Source of the DNA: Shewanella benthica
Lineage (GTDB): Bacteria > Pseudomonadota > Gammaproteobacteria > Enterobacterales > Shewanellaceae
Reading direction: 5' to 3'
Assembly (NCBI GenBank): GCA_023284085.1
Contig: JAKVHY010000043.1
Span: 1-45,802 of the forward strand
Length of the DNA stretch: 45,802 nucleotides
The translations under genes and the position numbers were made by a program. Every line of letters begins with the position of its first letter. Position 1 is the stretch's first letter. Under the pieces are notes generated by a model that ran no database searches, was not told the origin of the DNA, and was given only the letters and a program-made list of their open reading frames with translations. Positions 8,330 through 16,918 of the stretch are shown piece by piece.

Positions 8330-10426
8330 TTATTGCAGCAAAGATATATCCGCTGCATGGAGGAACTGCTCGCGTAGGCTTGAAAGCAGGGCTAAACGGT
8401 TGTTCTTCAATGCTTCGTCATCGACCATAACCATGACGTCTTCGAAGAAAGTATCCACGCTTTCGCGTAGGTCAGCCAGAAGTGCCAGTGCTTCCTGATA
8501 GTTTGCCGAGGCAAACAGAGGAGCCAGTTTAGGTTGAAGCTCATTGAGCTTCTCTGCCAGTGCCTTCTCTGCGGTTTCAGTCAATAAGCTAGCATCGATA
8601 CTTGCCGGAATATCACCTTTAACCTTAGCCAGAATATTAGACACGCGCTTGTTAGCGGCGGCCAATGCCAAAGCCTGCTCCAGAGTCCTGAAGTGAGCCA
8701 CGGCCTTGATGCGACTATCGAAGTCGGCAGGTGAAGTTGGGCGACGAGCCAGTACGGCTAAAATCACGTCGACGCTAACGCCTTGATCTTGATACCAAGC
8801 GCGGAAACGGCCCATGAAGAACTCGAGTACCTGCTCGGCAGTTGTATCATTACTTAAGTTACTGCCATGTAGTTCCTGAGCCTTAGCGATAAGGTCAACC
8901 AGATCTAGTGGCAGGTTATTCTCGACGCAGATACGTAAGATACCGATAGCGGCGCGGCGCAGTGCGAATGGATCGGCTGCGCCCTTAGGTGCCTGGCCAA
9001 TACCGAAGATACCTACCAGAGTATCCAGCTTCTCAGCCAGAGCTACACAGATAGAAATGGCTGCTGTAGGAACAGTATCGCCGGAAAACTTAGGCTTGTA
9101 TTGCTCTTGCAGAGCCAGAGCCACGGCTTCAGTCTCACCATTGAGACGTGCGTAATGCATGCCCATGGTGCCTTGAAGGTCGGTGAATTCCATGACCATG
9201 TTGGTCATCAGGTCTGATTTAGACAGCAGGCCTGCACGAGATGCTTCCTCGCTTGATAGGTGTAAACCAAGACTATGACAATGGGCATCTATGCTGCTAG
9301 CGATGAAACCAGCCATTGCTGAGATGCGTTCGACACGTTGCTTGATCGTACCCAGCTGCTTCTGGAATACCACAGTTTCTAAACTCGTAAGACGAGCCTC
9401 TAGTGAGGTTTTCTTATCTGTTTCGAAGAAGAACTCGGCATCGGCAAGACGTGGACGAACGACTTTCTCGTTACCCGCAATAATCTGCTGTGGATCTTTA
9501 GATTCGATATTGGTGACAAAGATAAAGTGAGGCATAAGTTGACCCGCTTTATCGAATACCGGGAAATACTTCTGATCGCCTTTCATGGTGTAAACCAGGG
9601 CTTCAGTAGGTACGTCGAGGAATTTTTCTTCGAAATTAGCCGTTAATACCACAGGCCATTCCACCAGTGAACAGACCTCTTCGAGCAGCTCGTTTTCAAG
9701 ATCGGCAATACCGCCAATCTTAGCCGCCGCAGCTTCAGCATCTGTCTTGATGATGGCCTTACGGACCTCGTAGTCGGCGAGTACCTTGCCTTTTTCTTTC
9801 AGTGCAGACAGGTAGTTATCGGCGTGATCTAACTCGAAGCTGGCTTGACCCATGAAGCGGTGACCACGAATGACGCGATCTGACTTTATGCCCAGTAGCT
9901 CACCTGCAACGATTTCACTGCCAAGCAGCATAGTCACGGTGTGAACAGGGCGAATAAACTGAGTGGTGTTATTACCCCAGCGCATAGGCTTAGGGATAGG
10001 TAACTTATCTAAAGAGCGTTGCGCCATAGCGGCAATAAGACTCTTAGTCTCAACACCAACCACGGTTGCCTGATGCAGTAACCATTCGCCTTTATCCGTT
10101 TTTAATCGACCGGCTTGTTCAACAGTAATACCGTTACCACGAGCCCAGCCCATGGCGGCTTTGGTAGGGTTACCGTCGGCATCGAATGCTTGTGCAACAG
10201 CGGGTCCACGTTTTTCTACCACCTTATCAGCCTGAGCTAAAACAAGTTGGTTGACGCAGATTGCTAAGCGGCGTGGCGCAGCATGCCATACCGCAGACTC
10301 AAAGTTGAGTTCCGCTTTTTTTAGTTCATCAGTAAAATTGCTAAGAAAAGACTCAGCTAACTTGCGTAAAGATTTTGGAGGTAGTTCTTCAGTGCCTACT
10401 TCAATCAGTAAGTTTTCAAAATTCAT
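8330..10426 (-). CDS. glyS: Glycine--tRNA ligase beta subunit
   Basis: GlyS is the large subunit of the bacterial alpha2beta2 glycyl-tRNA synthetase and provides tRNA recognition and editing-type domains. The 698-residue product begins MNFENLLIEVGTEELPPKSL, the classic start of the family, and contains MRWGNNTTQFIRPVHTV and the DPFALRRAAIGILRI block of the HD-like domain near residue 480. The length is close to the 689 residues of E. coli. It lies 11 bp after glyQ in the same operon, so both subunits are made together. Confidence 0.98.
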   Translation of the reverse strand: MNFENLLIEVGTEELPPKSLRKLAESFLSNFTDELKKAELNFESAVWHAAPRRLAICVNQLVLAQADKVVEKRGPAVAQAFDADGNPTKAAMGWARGNGITVEQAGRLKTDKGEWLLHQATVVGVETKSLIAAMAQRSLDKLPIPKPMRWGNNTTQFIRPVHTVTMLLGSEIVAGELLGIKSDRVIRGHRFMGQASFELDHADNYLSALKEKGKVLADYEVRKAIIKTDAEAAAAKIGGIADLENELLEEVCSLVEWPVVLTANFEEKFLDVPTEALVYTMKGDQKYFPVFDKAGQLMPHFIFVTNIESKDPQQIIAGNEKVVRPRLADAEFFFETDKKTSLEARLTSLETVVFQKQLGTIKQRVERISAMAGFIASSIDAHCHSLGLHLSSEEASRAGLLSKSDLMTNMVMEFTDLQGTMGMHYARLNGETEAVALALQEQYKPKFSGDTVPTAAISICVALAEKLDTLVGIFGIGQAPKGAADPFALRRAAIGILRICVENNLPLDLVDLIAKAQELHGSNLSNDTTAEQVLEFFMGRFRAWYQDQGVSVDVILAVLARRPTSPADFDSRIKAVAHFRTLEQALALAAANKRVSNILAKVKGDIPASIDASLLTETAEKALAEKLNELQPKLAPLFASANYQEALALLADLRESVDTFFEDVMVMVDDEALKNNRLALLSSLREQFLHAADISLLQ

Positions 10427-10437
10427 TTGTTATTCCT

Positions 10438-11340
10438 CTACTTACACATTGGGAAGCCGAGAGCTTCACGCGCTTGATAGTAAGACTCTGCAACACCTTT
10501 AGCCATAGTGCGAACACGTAAGATATAACGCTGGCGTTCAGTAACAGAAATAGCATGGCGCGCATCAAGCAGGTTAAATGCGTGAGAGGCTTTCATGACT
10601 TGCTCATAGGCTGGCAGTGGCAGCGGCTTTTCAAGTGTTAGTAGATGCTGGCAAGCTTTCTCACAGTCATCAAAATTTCTGAATAACACTTCAACATTAG
10701 CGTGTTCAAAGTTATAAGCTGACTGTTCAACTTCGTTCTGGTGGAAAATATCACCATACATAATTTTTCCCATTGGGCCGTCTGTCCAGACTAGATCGTA
10801 GACGTTATCGACTTCCTGGATGTACATAGCAAGGCGCTCAAGACCGTAAGTTATCTCGCCAGTTACAGGCTTACACTCTAATCCACCCACTTGCTGGAAG
10901 TAAGTGAACTGTGAGACTTCCATGCCGTTTAACCAGACTTCCCAGCCAAGACCCCAGGCACCTAGAGTCGGTGATTCCCAGTTGTCTTCAACGAAGCGTA
11001 CGTCATGAACGTGCATGTCGACACCAGCGGCTGCTAGAGAACCAAGGTAAAGCTCTTGAATGTTATCTGGAGACGGCTTCAACACAACTTGAAATTGATA
11101 GAAGTGTTGTAGGCGATTCGGATTGTCGCCATAACGGCCATCCGTAGGACGGCGACTAGGTTGAACATAAGCACAGCTCATCGGCTCTGGGCCTAATGCT
11201 CGTAAGAAGGTCATAGGGTGGAATGTACCCGCGCCTACTTCCATGTCCAATGGTTGAACTATAGCGCAACCTTGCTGCGCCCAGTACTCCTGCAGGGTCA
11301 TAATGAAACCCTGGAATGTCTTTACGTCATGTTTCGTCAT
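10438..11340 (-). CDS. glyQ: Glycine--tRNA ligase alpha subunit
   Basis: GlyQ is the catalytic class II core that makes glycyl-adenylate. The 300-residue protein aligns from its start (TFQGFIMTLQEYWAQQGC) to the C-terminus with E. coli GlyQ (303 residues). Visible motifs include AGTFHPMTFLRALGPEP, YVQPSRRPTDGRYGDNPNR and FQVVLKPSP. A TATAAT hexamer on the minus strand at 11433-11438 could be the -10 element, about 95 bp upstream. No glycine riboswitch or T-box structure is evident in the leader. Confidence 0.98.
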   Translation of the reverse strand: MTKHDVKTFQGFIMTLQEYWAQQGCAIVQPLDMEVGAGTFHPMTFLRALGPEPMSCAYVQPSRRPTDGRYGDNPNRLQHFYQFQVVLKPSPDNIQELYLGSLAAAGVDMHVHDVRFVEDNWESPTLGAWGLGWEVWLNGMEVSQFTYFQQVGGLECKPVTGEITYGLERLAMYIQEVDNVYDLVWTDGPMGKIMYGDIFHQNEVEQSAYNFEHANVEVLFRNFDDCEKACQHLLTLEKPLPLPAYEQVMKASHAFNLLDARHAISVTERQRYILRVRTMAKGVAESYYQAREALGFPMCK

Positions 11341-11432
11341 GTCTACTGTCTACGCCGTCAGGATGATACCAATACCTTGTCTAAATGCTTATTTAGCAAC
11401 TAGAGCTAGCTTGGAAATATAAAATGGTTTCG

Positions 11433-11438
11433 ATTATA
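11433..11438 (-). promoter_or_regulatory. Candidate -10 element for glyQS
   Basis: A perfect TATAAT reads on the minus strand about 95 bp before the glyQ start. No convincing -35 hexamer is present at 16-18 bp, so this is only a likely promoter. Confidence 0.4.
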
Positions 11439-11520
11439 CCTTGTAGAAATAGGCATATGTAGGTTATTTTTTATCTCCTAAAGGAAATAAACATAAAAAT
11501 TATATTTAGGGAGTAAGTCC

Positions 11521-12120
11521 ATGGACAAGAAGCGCTGCGGCTGGGTCGGGGATGATCAAATTTACCTGGATTATCATGATTACGTCTGGGGCCGACCCGT
11601 GTACGACAGTCAGGAGCTTTTCGCCAAACTCTGCCTCGATGGTCAGCAGGCGGGTCTTTCCTGGATCACCATTCTCAAGAAACAAAAGACCTATGAAGCG
11701 GCATATGCCAACTTCGACCCTGAGGTGATCGCTAAATTCGATGATGCCAAGGTCGAAGACTTGCTCCAGGATAAAGGCATAGTCAGGAATCGTCTTAAGG
11801 TTAACTCCATCATCAAGAATGCTCGTGCTTATATGGCCAACTTTTCAGATACTAAGGGCGAGCAGGGCAATGACTTTTCTGCATTTCTCTGGAGCTTCGT
11901 CGGTGGCAGCCCGATTGTGAACCACTTCGACGCTATGGAAGAGATTCCCGTGCAGACTCCAGAATCAGAAGCCATGTCTAAGGCTTTGAAAAAAATGGGA
12001 TTTAACTTCGTAGGACCGACAATCTGTTATGCGTTTATGCAGGCAGTGGGTATGTTCAATGACCATGCAACATATTGTTTTTGTTATGATAAATGTAATA
12101 AAGAAGGATCGAGTTCCTAG
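11521..12120 (+). CDS. tag: DNA-3-methyladenine glycosylase I
   Basis: Tag removes 3-methyladenine from alkylated DNA as the first step of base excision repair. The 199-residue protein shows the family landmarks CGWVGDD, YHDYVWG, GQQAGLSWITILKKQ and the C-terminal KALKKMGFNFVGPTICYAFMQ. The zinc ligands of the E. coli enzyme (Cys4, His17, His175, Cys179) correspond to Cys6, His19, the His of NDHATYC and its Cys. Two positions look unusual. The residue matching catalytic-pocket Glu38 of E. coli is Asp40 (CLDGQQ instead of CLEGQQ), and YHDNEWG has become YHDYVWG. A GGGAG ribosome site precedes the ATG. Confidence 0.95.
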   Translation: MDKKRCGWVGDDQIYLDYHDYVWGRPVYDSQELFAKLCLDGQQAGLSWITILKKQKTYEAAYANFDPEVIAKFDDAKVEDLLQDKGIVRNRLKVNSIIKNARAYMANFSDTKGEQGNDFSAFLWSFVGGSPIVNHFDAMEEIPVQTPESEAMSKALKKMGFNFVGPTICYAFMQAVGMFNDHATYCFCYDKCNKEGSSS

Positions 12121-12213
12121 GGGATTAGGTTTTAGGAGAAGAAAGAGCAGGGGAAAGCCAAGATGACGGCTGCGCCTGTTGGACGTTCGTTGCACTCTCT
12201 GGAAATAAAAGCA

Positions 12214-12241
12214 AAAGAGTGTTCCACGTGGAACACTCTTT
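12214..12241. promoter_or_regulatory. Perfect parS site inside a 28 bp palindrome
   Basis: TGTTCCACGTGGAACA at 12220-12235 is identical to the parS palindrome described for pseudomonads and is embedded in a longer perfect palindrome centred between 12227 and 12228. It is intergenic, about 100 bp after tag. ParB binding at such sites near the origin nucleates the partition complex. The extra arms (AAAGAG/CTCTTT) are not part of the known site and could also let the RNA form a terminator-like hairpin. Confidence 0.8.
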
Positions 12242-12301
12242 GTCTTATTTAATACCTATATTACTTTTTCTATCTCATTTTTCTTCGCGAAGCGAAAATT
12301 T

Positions 12302-12336
12302 AATTATTTTTTGTTCTTTCTCTTCAAAAAATAATT
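12302..12336. repeat. AT-rich 12 bp inverted repeat
   Basis: AATTATTTTTTG at 12302-12313 is the exact reverse complement of 12325-12336, with an 11 base pyrimidine-rich loop. It sits between the parS palindrome and the terminator of the amidohydrolase gene. Its role is unknown; it may be an additional terminator for the convergent genes. Confidence 0.6.
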
Positions 12337-12345
12337 TTCCTGAAA

Positions 12346-12379
12346 TTAAAATCTGGCAGTAAAGTTAGCCAGATTTTAA
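12346..12379 (-). terminator. Terminator of the amidohydrolase gene
   Basis: TTAAAATCTGGC at 12346-12357 pairs perfectly with 12368-12379 around a 10 base loop, and on the minus strand is followed by a T-rich stretch. It lies just after the stop codon at 12395. Confidence 0.7.
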
Positions 12380-12394
12380 AATTCAAAACAGAAA

Positions 12395-15300
12395 TTAACG
12401 TTCAAAAAAGAAAGGTTTTCTCTCCTTTCCTCTATTTTTGGATCCACCGTTTAACTGATTCATGGTTTCGGCATTGTAGAGTTTGCCGTTGACCATGGTA
12501 TAGGTTACTCGATCTGTGACTCGAATATCCTCTAGCGGATCTCCATCGATGACGATCAGGTCGGCAAGCTTGCCTTGCTTGATTGAACCTAGTTGATGAT
12601 CCATGCCGAAGTGTTTAGCCGGATTGATGGTTGCTGTTTTGAGCACCTCGAGATTACTCATGCCACCTTGGGCAAACATCCACATCTCCCAATGAGCCGC
12701 TAAGCCTTCCCGTTGACCATGGGCACCAATATTGGGTTTAACACCCAAATCATTCATCTCATTGGCGACACGAGCAACATTGAAATGGTTGTAATGTTCA
12801 TCCGGTGCGGTAGGGCGTCTCATTGATCTGGCATCTAATAGATCACTTGGTACATACATGGACAGTCTTGGATGTGCCCATACATCTGTCTTATCGTACC
12901 AATAGTTTTCACCCGAGATACCGCCATAGGCGACGACCAGAGTCGGAGTGTAACCGACTTCAGTCTGACTCCAGAGTTGCTTTATGTCGTTGTAGATAGA
13001 TGCCGCTGGTAATGAATGTTCGATCCCCGTATGGCCATCGACAATCATAGTCAGGTTATGTTGTAGCAAACTGCCACCTTCAGGCACGACCATCATCTCG
13101 AGTTCACGAGCGGCAGCTATGACTTGTTGGCGCTGATTACGACGTGGCTGGTTATAACTCTTCACACTGAATGCGCCGACTTTCTTCAGACGTTCCAGGT
13201 GGAACTTGGCATCCTCCAGTGAATCTATGTGAGATGTGTAGCCGGGGCCATTGGCTCCATAGAGAATTGTCCCAGTCGAGAAGATGCGTGGACCGGCAAT
13301 ATTTCCTGCTTTCTGTTGCTCGGAAGCGGCGAATATCTCTGTGGTATCGTTAGACGGATCATGGATAGCCGTGACACCCAGAGACAGGTTCGAATAGAGT
13401 TCCCAGTTCTGCTGAGGGATAATTTCCTCTTCACCTTGTGCGCCATGTGCATGAGCATCGAATAGGCCAGGCATCAGGGTCTTGCCCTTGATGTCTATGA
13501 CAGTCGCTTCACTAGGGATTTCCGTCGATGCGTCACCGACAGAGATAATCTTATTATCCTTGACGATCACTACACCATTCTCAATCACCTTGTCATTTTC
13601 CATGGTGATGATCTTGCCACCGACGAAGGCAATAGTTCCACGTGGAACATCGGCCTTCTGAGTGAATCCCAAGTCGGTGATCTTAGGTTCGACCTTAGCT
13701 ATATCTGAGGTCGTTTGCTCATCAGTGTTGGTTTTACGCTGACCTTTGTATTCTATATCTACTGGCATTTGATAGAGCTCTGGACCCAAGGTCCAGTAGA
13801 GCTGATCGCTGTCACCGTTCCAGCTAATACTCTCACCTGCACGCACGCTCAACTGGCTGACAGGTAAGTTACTCGCCTTGGGACCTATCTCTATGGTCTC
13901 GCCGTGTTTAGCGAATGGGGTGACCCAGACCTTGAAGCGTTCGGCGAAAGCTAGCTGCTTGCCATCGGGAGATATGCGAAATTCTGTACCCAGCTTACTG
14001 GTGTAGTGAACTCGCTTCTGGAAGCCATCTAGGTTGATTGAGGCGAACTCTGGAGTCTCGCCTTGATCCATAAAGTAGACACGCTGGGAGTCGACGCCAA
14101 ATTGTGGCTGATAACCATCTGGCGTGATTCGGGTATTGTGTTTGCCTTTGATATCGACCTTATACAGTCCAGTATCTTGGGACCAGGTTTTCGGTGTGAT
14201 ATAACCGCCTTTAGCTTTACGGTAAACCACGAAGGAACCATCGGGAGAGAAGGTGGGTTCTACATATTTACCCGGCTCCTTGGTCAGTGTTTTACTGCGC
14301 TTGTTTCTGACACTGACGACTTTAACAGTACCTTGGTCTTGATCATCCCAGGTGGTAAAAACGATACTTCTGCTGTCACGAGACCATTGGGGATAGAGTT
14401 CTCTCAGATCTGCATCCAGCTTAGTTAGGCGGCTGTGCTTGTCAGACTTATTAGATAAGCTTTTAATCCACAGCTTGCCCAGGGCTTCATAAATGACTTT
14501 CTTACCATCGGGTGAAACCTGAGCCATACGCAGCATCTTGACGTCGAACACATCCTTATCAAGGTCTTGCTCGAATCGTACCGCAGGTTGAACTGCCAAT
14601 TCGGTCTTTACCGAGAAGGGGATCTGTTTAACTGATTTGGACTCAACATCTAGTTTGTTAATCTTACCGCCAGCCCAGAAGATTATCTCTTCGTTGTCGG
14701 CGGTCCAACTCATGGTCGGATAGACACCATGAATGGCCCAGGTCTCTTGCATGTCTCTGTCTAGCTTGCCGTATAGCTTCTCTTTCTTGCCTGATTTGAG
14801 GTCGAGCAGGTACAGAGAAGACTGAAATCCGTCTCGTTTGATATAGGCTAGCTTGGTTCCATCCGGGCTAGGAGTCGGCCTTATGGCGCCACCTGTGCCT
14901 TGGACTAATACTTCTATGTCACCGGTTTCGGTATCGTAGCGTTTGATCTTATAAATACCCTTGACCGAATCTTTCGAGTAATGGAATGTCTTACCCGGAG
15001 TGGCGTCTTGGCTAAAGTAGATGTAGCGGCCATCCGGTGAGTAGGCGGGTTCGCCCAGGTCTTTCTGTTCGTTAGGACGCTCGGTGAGTTTAATGCCTTC
15101 GCCGCCTGCCACATGATATAGCCAGACTTCTCCGGCACCTAGACTACGAGATCCTGTGTAGTGCTTACGTGCGACCAGGTATTGTGAATCCGGACTCCAG
15201 GCTGGGCTATTGAGCAGACGGAATGTTTCGTCCGTTACGGCTCTTGGATTGCTGCCATCGGCATCCATGATCCAGATATTGTCGCCACCATTCTCATCGG

Positions 15301-15634
15301 AGGTGAAGGCGATATACTTTCCGTCCGGGCTGTATGTTGGCTGCATCTGCCAGGCTATGCCTTTAGCAAGTACTTTGGCTTCACCGCCTTGCATGGGGAT
15401 TTGATAGATATCACCCAGCATGTCGAACACGATAGTTTTACCGTTTGGGCTGACACTGATGTTCATCCAGGTGCCTTCGGAGACATCAATCTTAACCTGT
15501 TCGAATGGCGCATTAGCCGGCGCATTTACCTGCCACTTAGGTTCTTTGTCTGAGGTCGATTCGCTCGCCATTATTGGCAAACTTAAGCTAAGTGCGATTG
15601 CTGCACATAGCGGGGTTAACGTATGTTTTATCAT
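12395..15634 (-). CDS. Secreted TolB-like propeller and amidohydrolase fusion
   Basis: The 1079-residue protein has a Sec signal peptide (KHTLTPLCAAIALSLSLPIMAS, cleavage near residue 23), then a long region with recurrent WD40-like PD40 strands. SPDGK/SPDG-type turns occur near residues 102, 199, 256, 374, 463 and 555. From about residue 665 it has an amidohydrolase domain. That part shows the metal motif HAH at 728-730 (MPGLFDAHAHG), later histidines in VDGHTGIEHSLP and GAHGQREGL, and the family ending GKLADLIVIDGDPLEDI. It is likely an exported periplasmic or surface metal-dependent hydrolase with a beta-propeller platform, perhaps for a peptide or cyclic amide; the substrate is not known. 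It is a single-gene unit with its own terminator. A near-perfect parS site lies inside it at 13634-13649. Confidence 0.88.
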   Translation of the reverse strand: MIKHTLTPLCAAIALSLSLPIMASESTSDKEPKWQVNAPANAPFEQVKIDVSEGTWMNISVSPNGKTIVFDMLGDIYQIPMQGGEAKVLAKGIAWQMQPTYSPDGKYIAFTSDENGGDNIWIMDADGSNPRAVTDETFRLLNSPAWSPDSQYLVARKHYTGSRSLGAGEVWLYHVAGGEGIKLTERPNEQKDLGEPAYSPDGRYIYFSQDATPGKTFHYSKDSVKGIYKIKRYDTETGDIEVLVQGTGGAIRPTPSPDGTKLAYIKRDGFQSSLYLLDLKSGKKEKLYGKLDRDMQETWAIHGVYPTMSWTADNEEIIFWAGGKINKLDVESKSVKQIPFSVKTELAVQPAVRFEQDLDKDVFDVKMLRMAQVSPDGKKVIYEALGKLWIKSLSNKSDKHSRLTKLDADLRELYPQWSRDSRSIVFTTWDDQDQGTVKVVSVRNKRSKTLTKEPGKYVEPTFSPDGSFVVYRKAKGGYITPKTWSQDTGLYKVDIKGKHNTRITPDGYQPQFGVDSQRVYFMDQGETPEFASINLDGFQKRVHYTSKLGTEFRISPDGKQLAFAERFKVWVTPFAKHGETIEIGPKASNLPVSQLSVRAGESISWNGDSDQLYWTLGPELYQMPVDIEYKGQRKTNTDEQTTSDIAKVEPKITDLGFTQKADVPRGTIAFVGGKIITMENDKVIENGVVIVKDNKIISVGDASTEIPSEATVIDIKGKTLMPGLFDAHAHGAQGEEEIIPQQNWELYSNLSLGVTAIHDPSNDTTEIFAASEQQKAGNIAGPRIFSTGTILYGANGPGYTSHIDSLEDAKFHLERLKKVGAFSVKSYNQPRRNQRQQVIAAARELEMMVVPEGGSLLQHNLTMIVDGHTGIEHSLPAASIYNDIKQLWSQTEVGYTPTLVVAYGGISGENYWYDKTDVWAHPRLSMYVPSDLLDARSMRRPTAPDEHYNHFNVARVANEMNDLGVKPNIGAHGQREGLAAHWEMWMFAQGGMSNLEVLKTATINPAKHFGMDHQLGSIKQGKLADLIVIDGDPLEDIRVTDRVTYTMVNGKLYNAETMNQLNGGSKNRGKERKPFFFER
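13634..13649. promoter_or_regulatory. parS-like site inside the amidohydrolase gene (15 of 16)
   Basis: AGTTCCACGTGGAACA contains a perfect 14 bp palindrome and differs from the full parS form only at the first base. It lies within coding sequence, as parS sites often do. Confidence 0.65.
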
Positions 15635-16022
15635 TTTAATCCCTGATTTATTCTTCTTATCTAAAAATTGTTGGCAATAATTATTCTTTGTTGATTGTGC
15701 CAGTCTTTTGTTAAAGCGAGCTGATTTGTTATTTTTGTGACACTTGTGGTTTTTATGCTTTATTTACGTTGGGTTTTCACCTGTCTTTTATCGCATATTT
15801 TAGGGGCGGGTAAAACAAATATCGTGTAGCAAATTGTTATTCTAGACTGGGTTTAGCATTGGGTATTTGGAAGGGAACTTCAGCATGGCACTCGCTTCGA
15901 AGATCTTGCTGTGCTGGCGGTTGATGATGAGACAGAGACATAGCAAGAATAAGAATAGCAGAGCTAAGTCGATGTACAGGGCTAAGCCTGTCATCGAGTC
16001 TGCTTTTACAGGTAAGCTTGGT
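15635..16022. other. Gap between the amidohydrolase and MOSC genes
   Basis: The half next to the amidohydrolase start is AT-rich and should hold its promoter, though no clear -35/-10 pair stands out. Near 15976-15991 is a short ACAGG/CCTGT stem that could end MOSC transcription. An ATG at 15885 with a purine-rich sequence (GAAGGGAA) upstream opens a basic 61-codon frame on the plus strand that runs into the 3' end of the MOSC gene. I do not call it a gene. Confidence 0.5.
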
Positions 16023-16460
16023 TTAGCTCAGCAGAACGGAATCTCCTGCATTGATCACAGCATCGTTTAATACCCGGCAGGTGACACCGCCACGCCAATC
16101 TGGTCTTAATGCGGCTTCGAGTCCTGCATGGGCTATTTCCATCTTCTTGCATGGGTCTGTCTCGCCGGTAATTTCCAGTTTGAGTTCACCTATCTGAAGT
16201 ATCTTGCCGACATGTGCTGGAGTAAAGCTCAGCCCTTCCACCAGTAAATTAGCCCTGCGAGTCGTCCAAGGTAGCATTGCATTAAGTTCAGCGCAGACGG
16301 TTTGCCATTGCTCTTTAGACATTACGGTGACTTGTCGTTTTCCTGGTCGGCCGAAGAAATCCTGTTCGACACCATGGGAGCAGGTGACACTCGCCTTAGT
16401 AACGAGTGTCATAGGCTGCTGCTTAATGGGTTTAAATCCAATGGCAATAAGTGTCGACAT
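16023..16460 (-). CDS. MOSC domain protein
   Basis: This 145-residue protein matches the C-terminal core of MOSC (molybdenum cofactor sulfurase C-terminal) proteins. It has the cysteine block ETDPCKKMEIAHAGLEAAL around residues 100-118, preceded by RRANLLVEGL and followed by WRGGVTCRVLNDAVINAGDSV. MOSC proteins handle molybdenum cofactor or sulfur transfer, and the conserved cysteine is present. It follows tusA by 34 bp on the same strand, and a sulfur-trafficking partner fits that placement. The specific substrate is not evident. An AAGGAAT ribosome site precedes the ATG. Confidence 0.85.
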   Translation of the reverse strand: MSTLIAIGFKPIKQQPMTLVTKASVTCSHGVEQDFFGRPGKRQVTVMSKEQWQTVCAELNAMLPWTTRRANLLVEGLSFTPAHVGKILQIGELKLEITGETDPCKKMEIAHAGLEAALRPDWRGGVTCRVLNDAVINAGDSVLLS

Positions 16461-16494
16461 AGATGATTCCTTTATATAGTTATGGCTGCTTAAT

Positions 16495-16764
16495 TCAGAG
16501 GCCTTTCTGAATTAGATACTGATAAGGCGTCTTATCTGTGCTACTCGAGAGTAGCTTATGATCCATGAACTCACAGAAGCTGGGAATATCGCGTGTAGTG
16601 GCTGGATCGTCTGCGATGATCAGCAAGGTCTCGCCGGCTTCCATTTTACGTACTGATTTACGTACCATCATAACTGGCTCCGGACATCGTAGCCCGATAG
16701 CATCAAGCTGATGGTCGGCCTGATTCATGCCATCGATAATCGTATCACTCACTCGGTCGCTCAT
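16495..16764 (-). CDS. tusA: Sulfur carrier protein TusA
   Basis: TusA takes persulfide sulfur from IscS and passes it to the TusBCD relay for 2-thiouridine synthesis on tRNA; it also feeds molybdenum cofactor synthesis. The 89-residue protein shows LDAIGLRCPEPVMMVRK with the carrier cysteine and then LLIIADDPATTRDIPSFC, almost identical to E. coli TusA (81 residues). The start at 16764 has a GAGGAATT site just upstream; the N-terminus is slightly longer than in E. coli. It probably forms a two-gene unit with the MOSC gene. Confidence 0.96.
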   Translation of the reverse strand: MSDRVSDTIIDGMNQADHQLDAIGLRCPEPVMMVRKSVRKMEAGETLLIIADDPATTRDIPSFCEFMDHKLLSSSTDKTPYQYLIQKGL

Positions 16765-16918
16765 AATTCCTCAACCATATATCTGCCATCAAACCTACTG
16801 CGGATCAGAGGTGAGGCGTGCTTGTAAAGAGTGACTAATATTACTCCAGCAAAAAGCTTTATCCAAGCTCTGTGGGGGATTTTGTGAGATTGGCTCTAGG
16901 TGAAACTTAAAATTGCGG

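Noticed and set aside
11341..11520. Glycine riboswitch or T-box leader for glyQS
   Set aside because: No matching conserved helices or T-box sequence were found, and the leader is only about 100 bases.
13171..13465. Several open frames of 60-78 codons on both strands inside the amidohydrolase gene
   Set aside because: They are antisense or out-of-frame shadows without ribosome sites or family similarity.
15885..16070. Basic 61-codon plus-strand frame with a purine-rich site upstream of its ATG
   Set aside because: It runs into the 3' end of the MOSC gene on the other strand, has no recognisable domain or neighbour, and its composition looks like chance.
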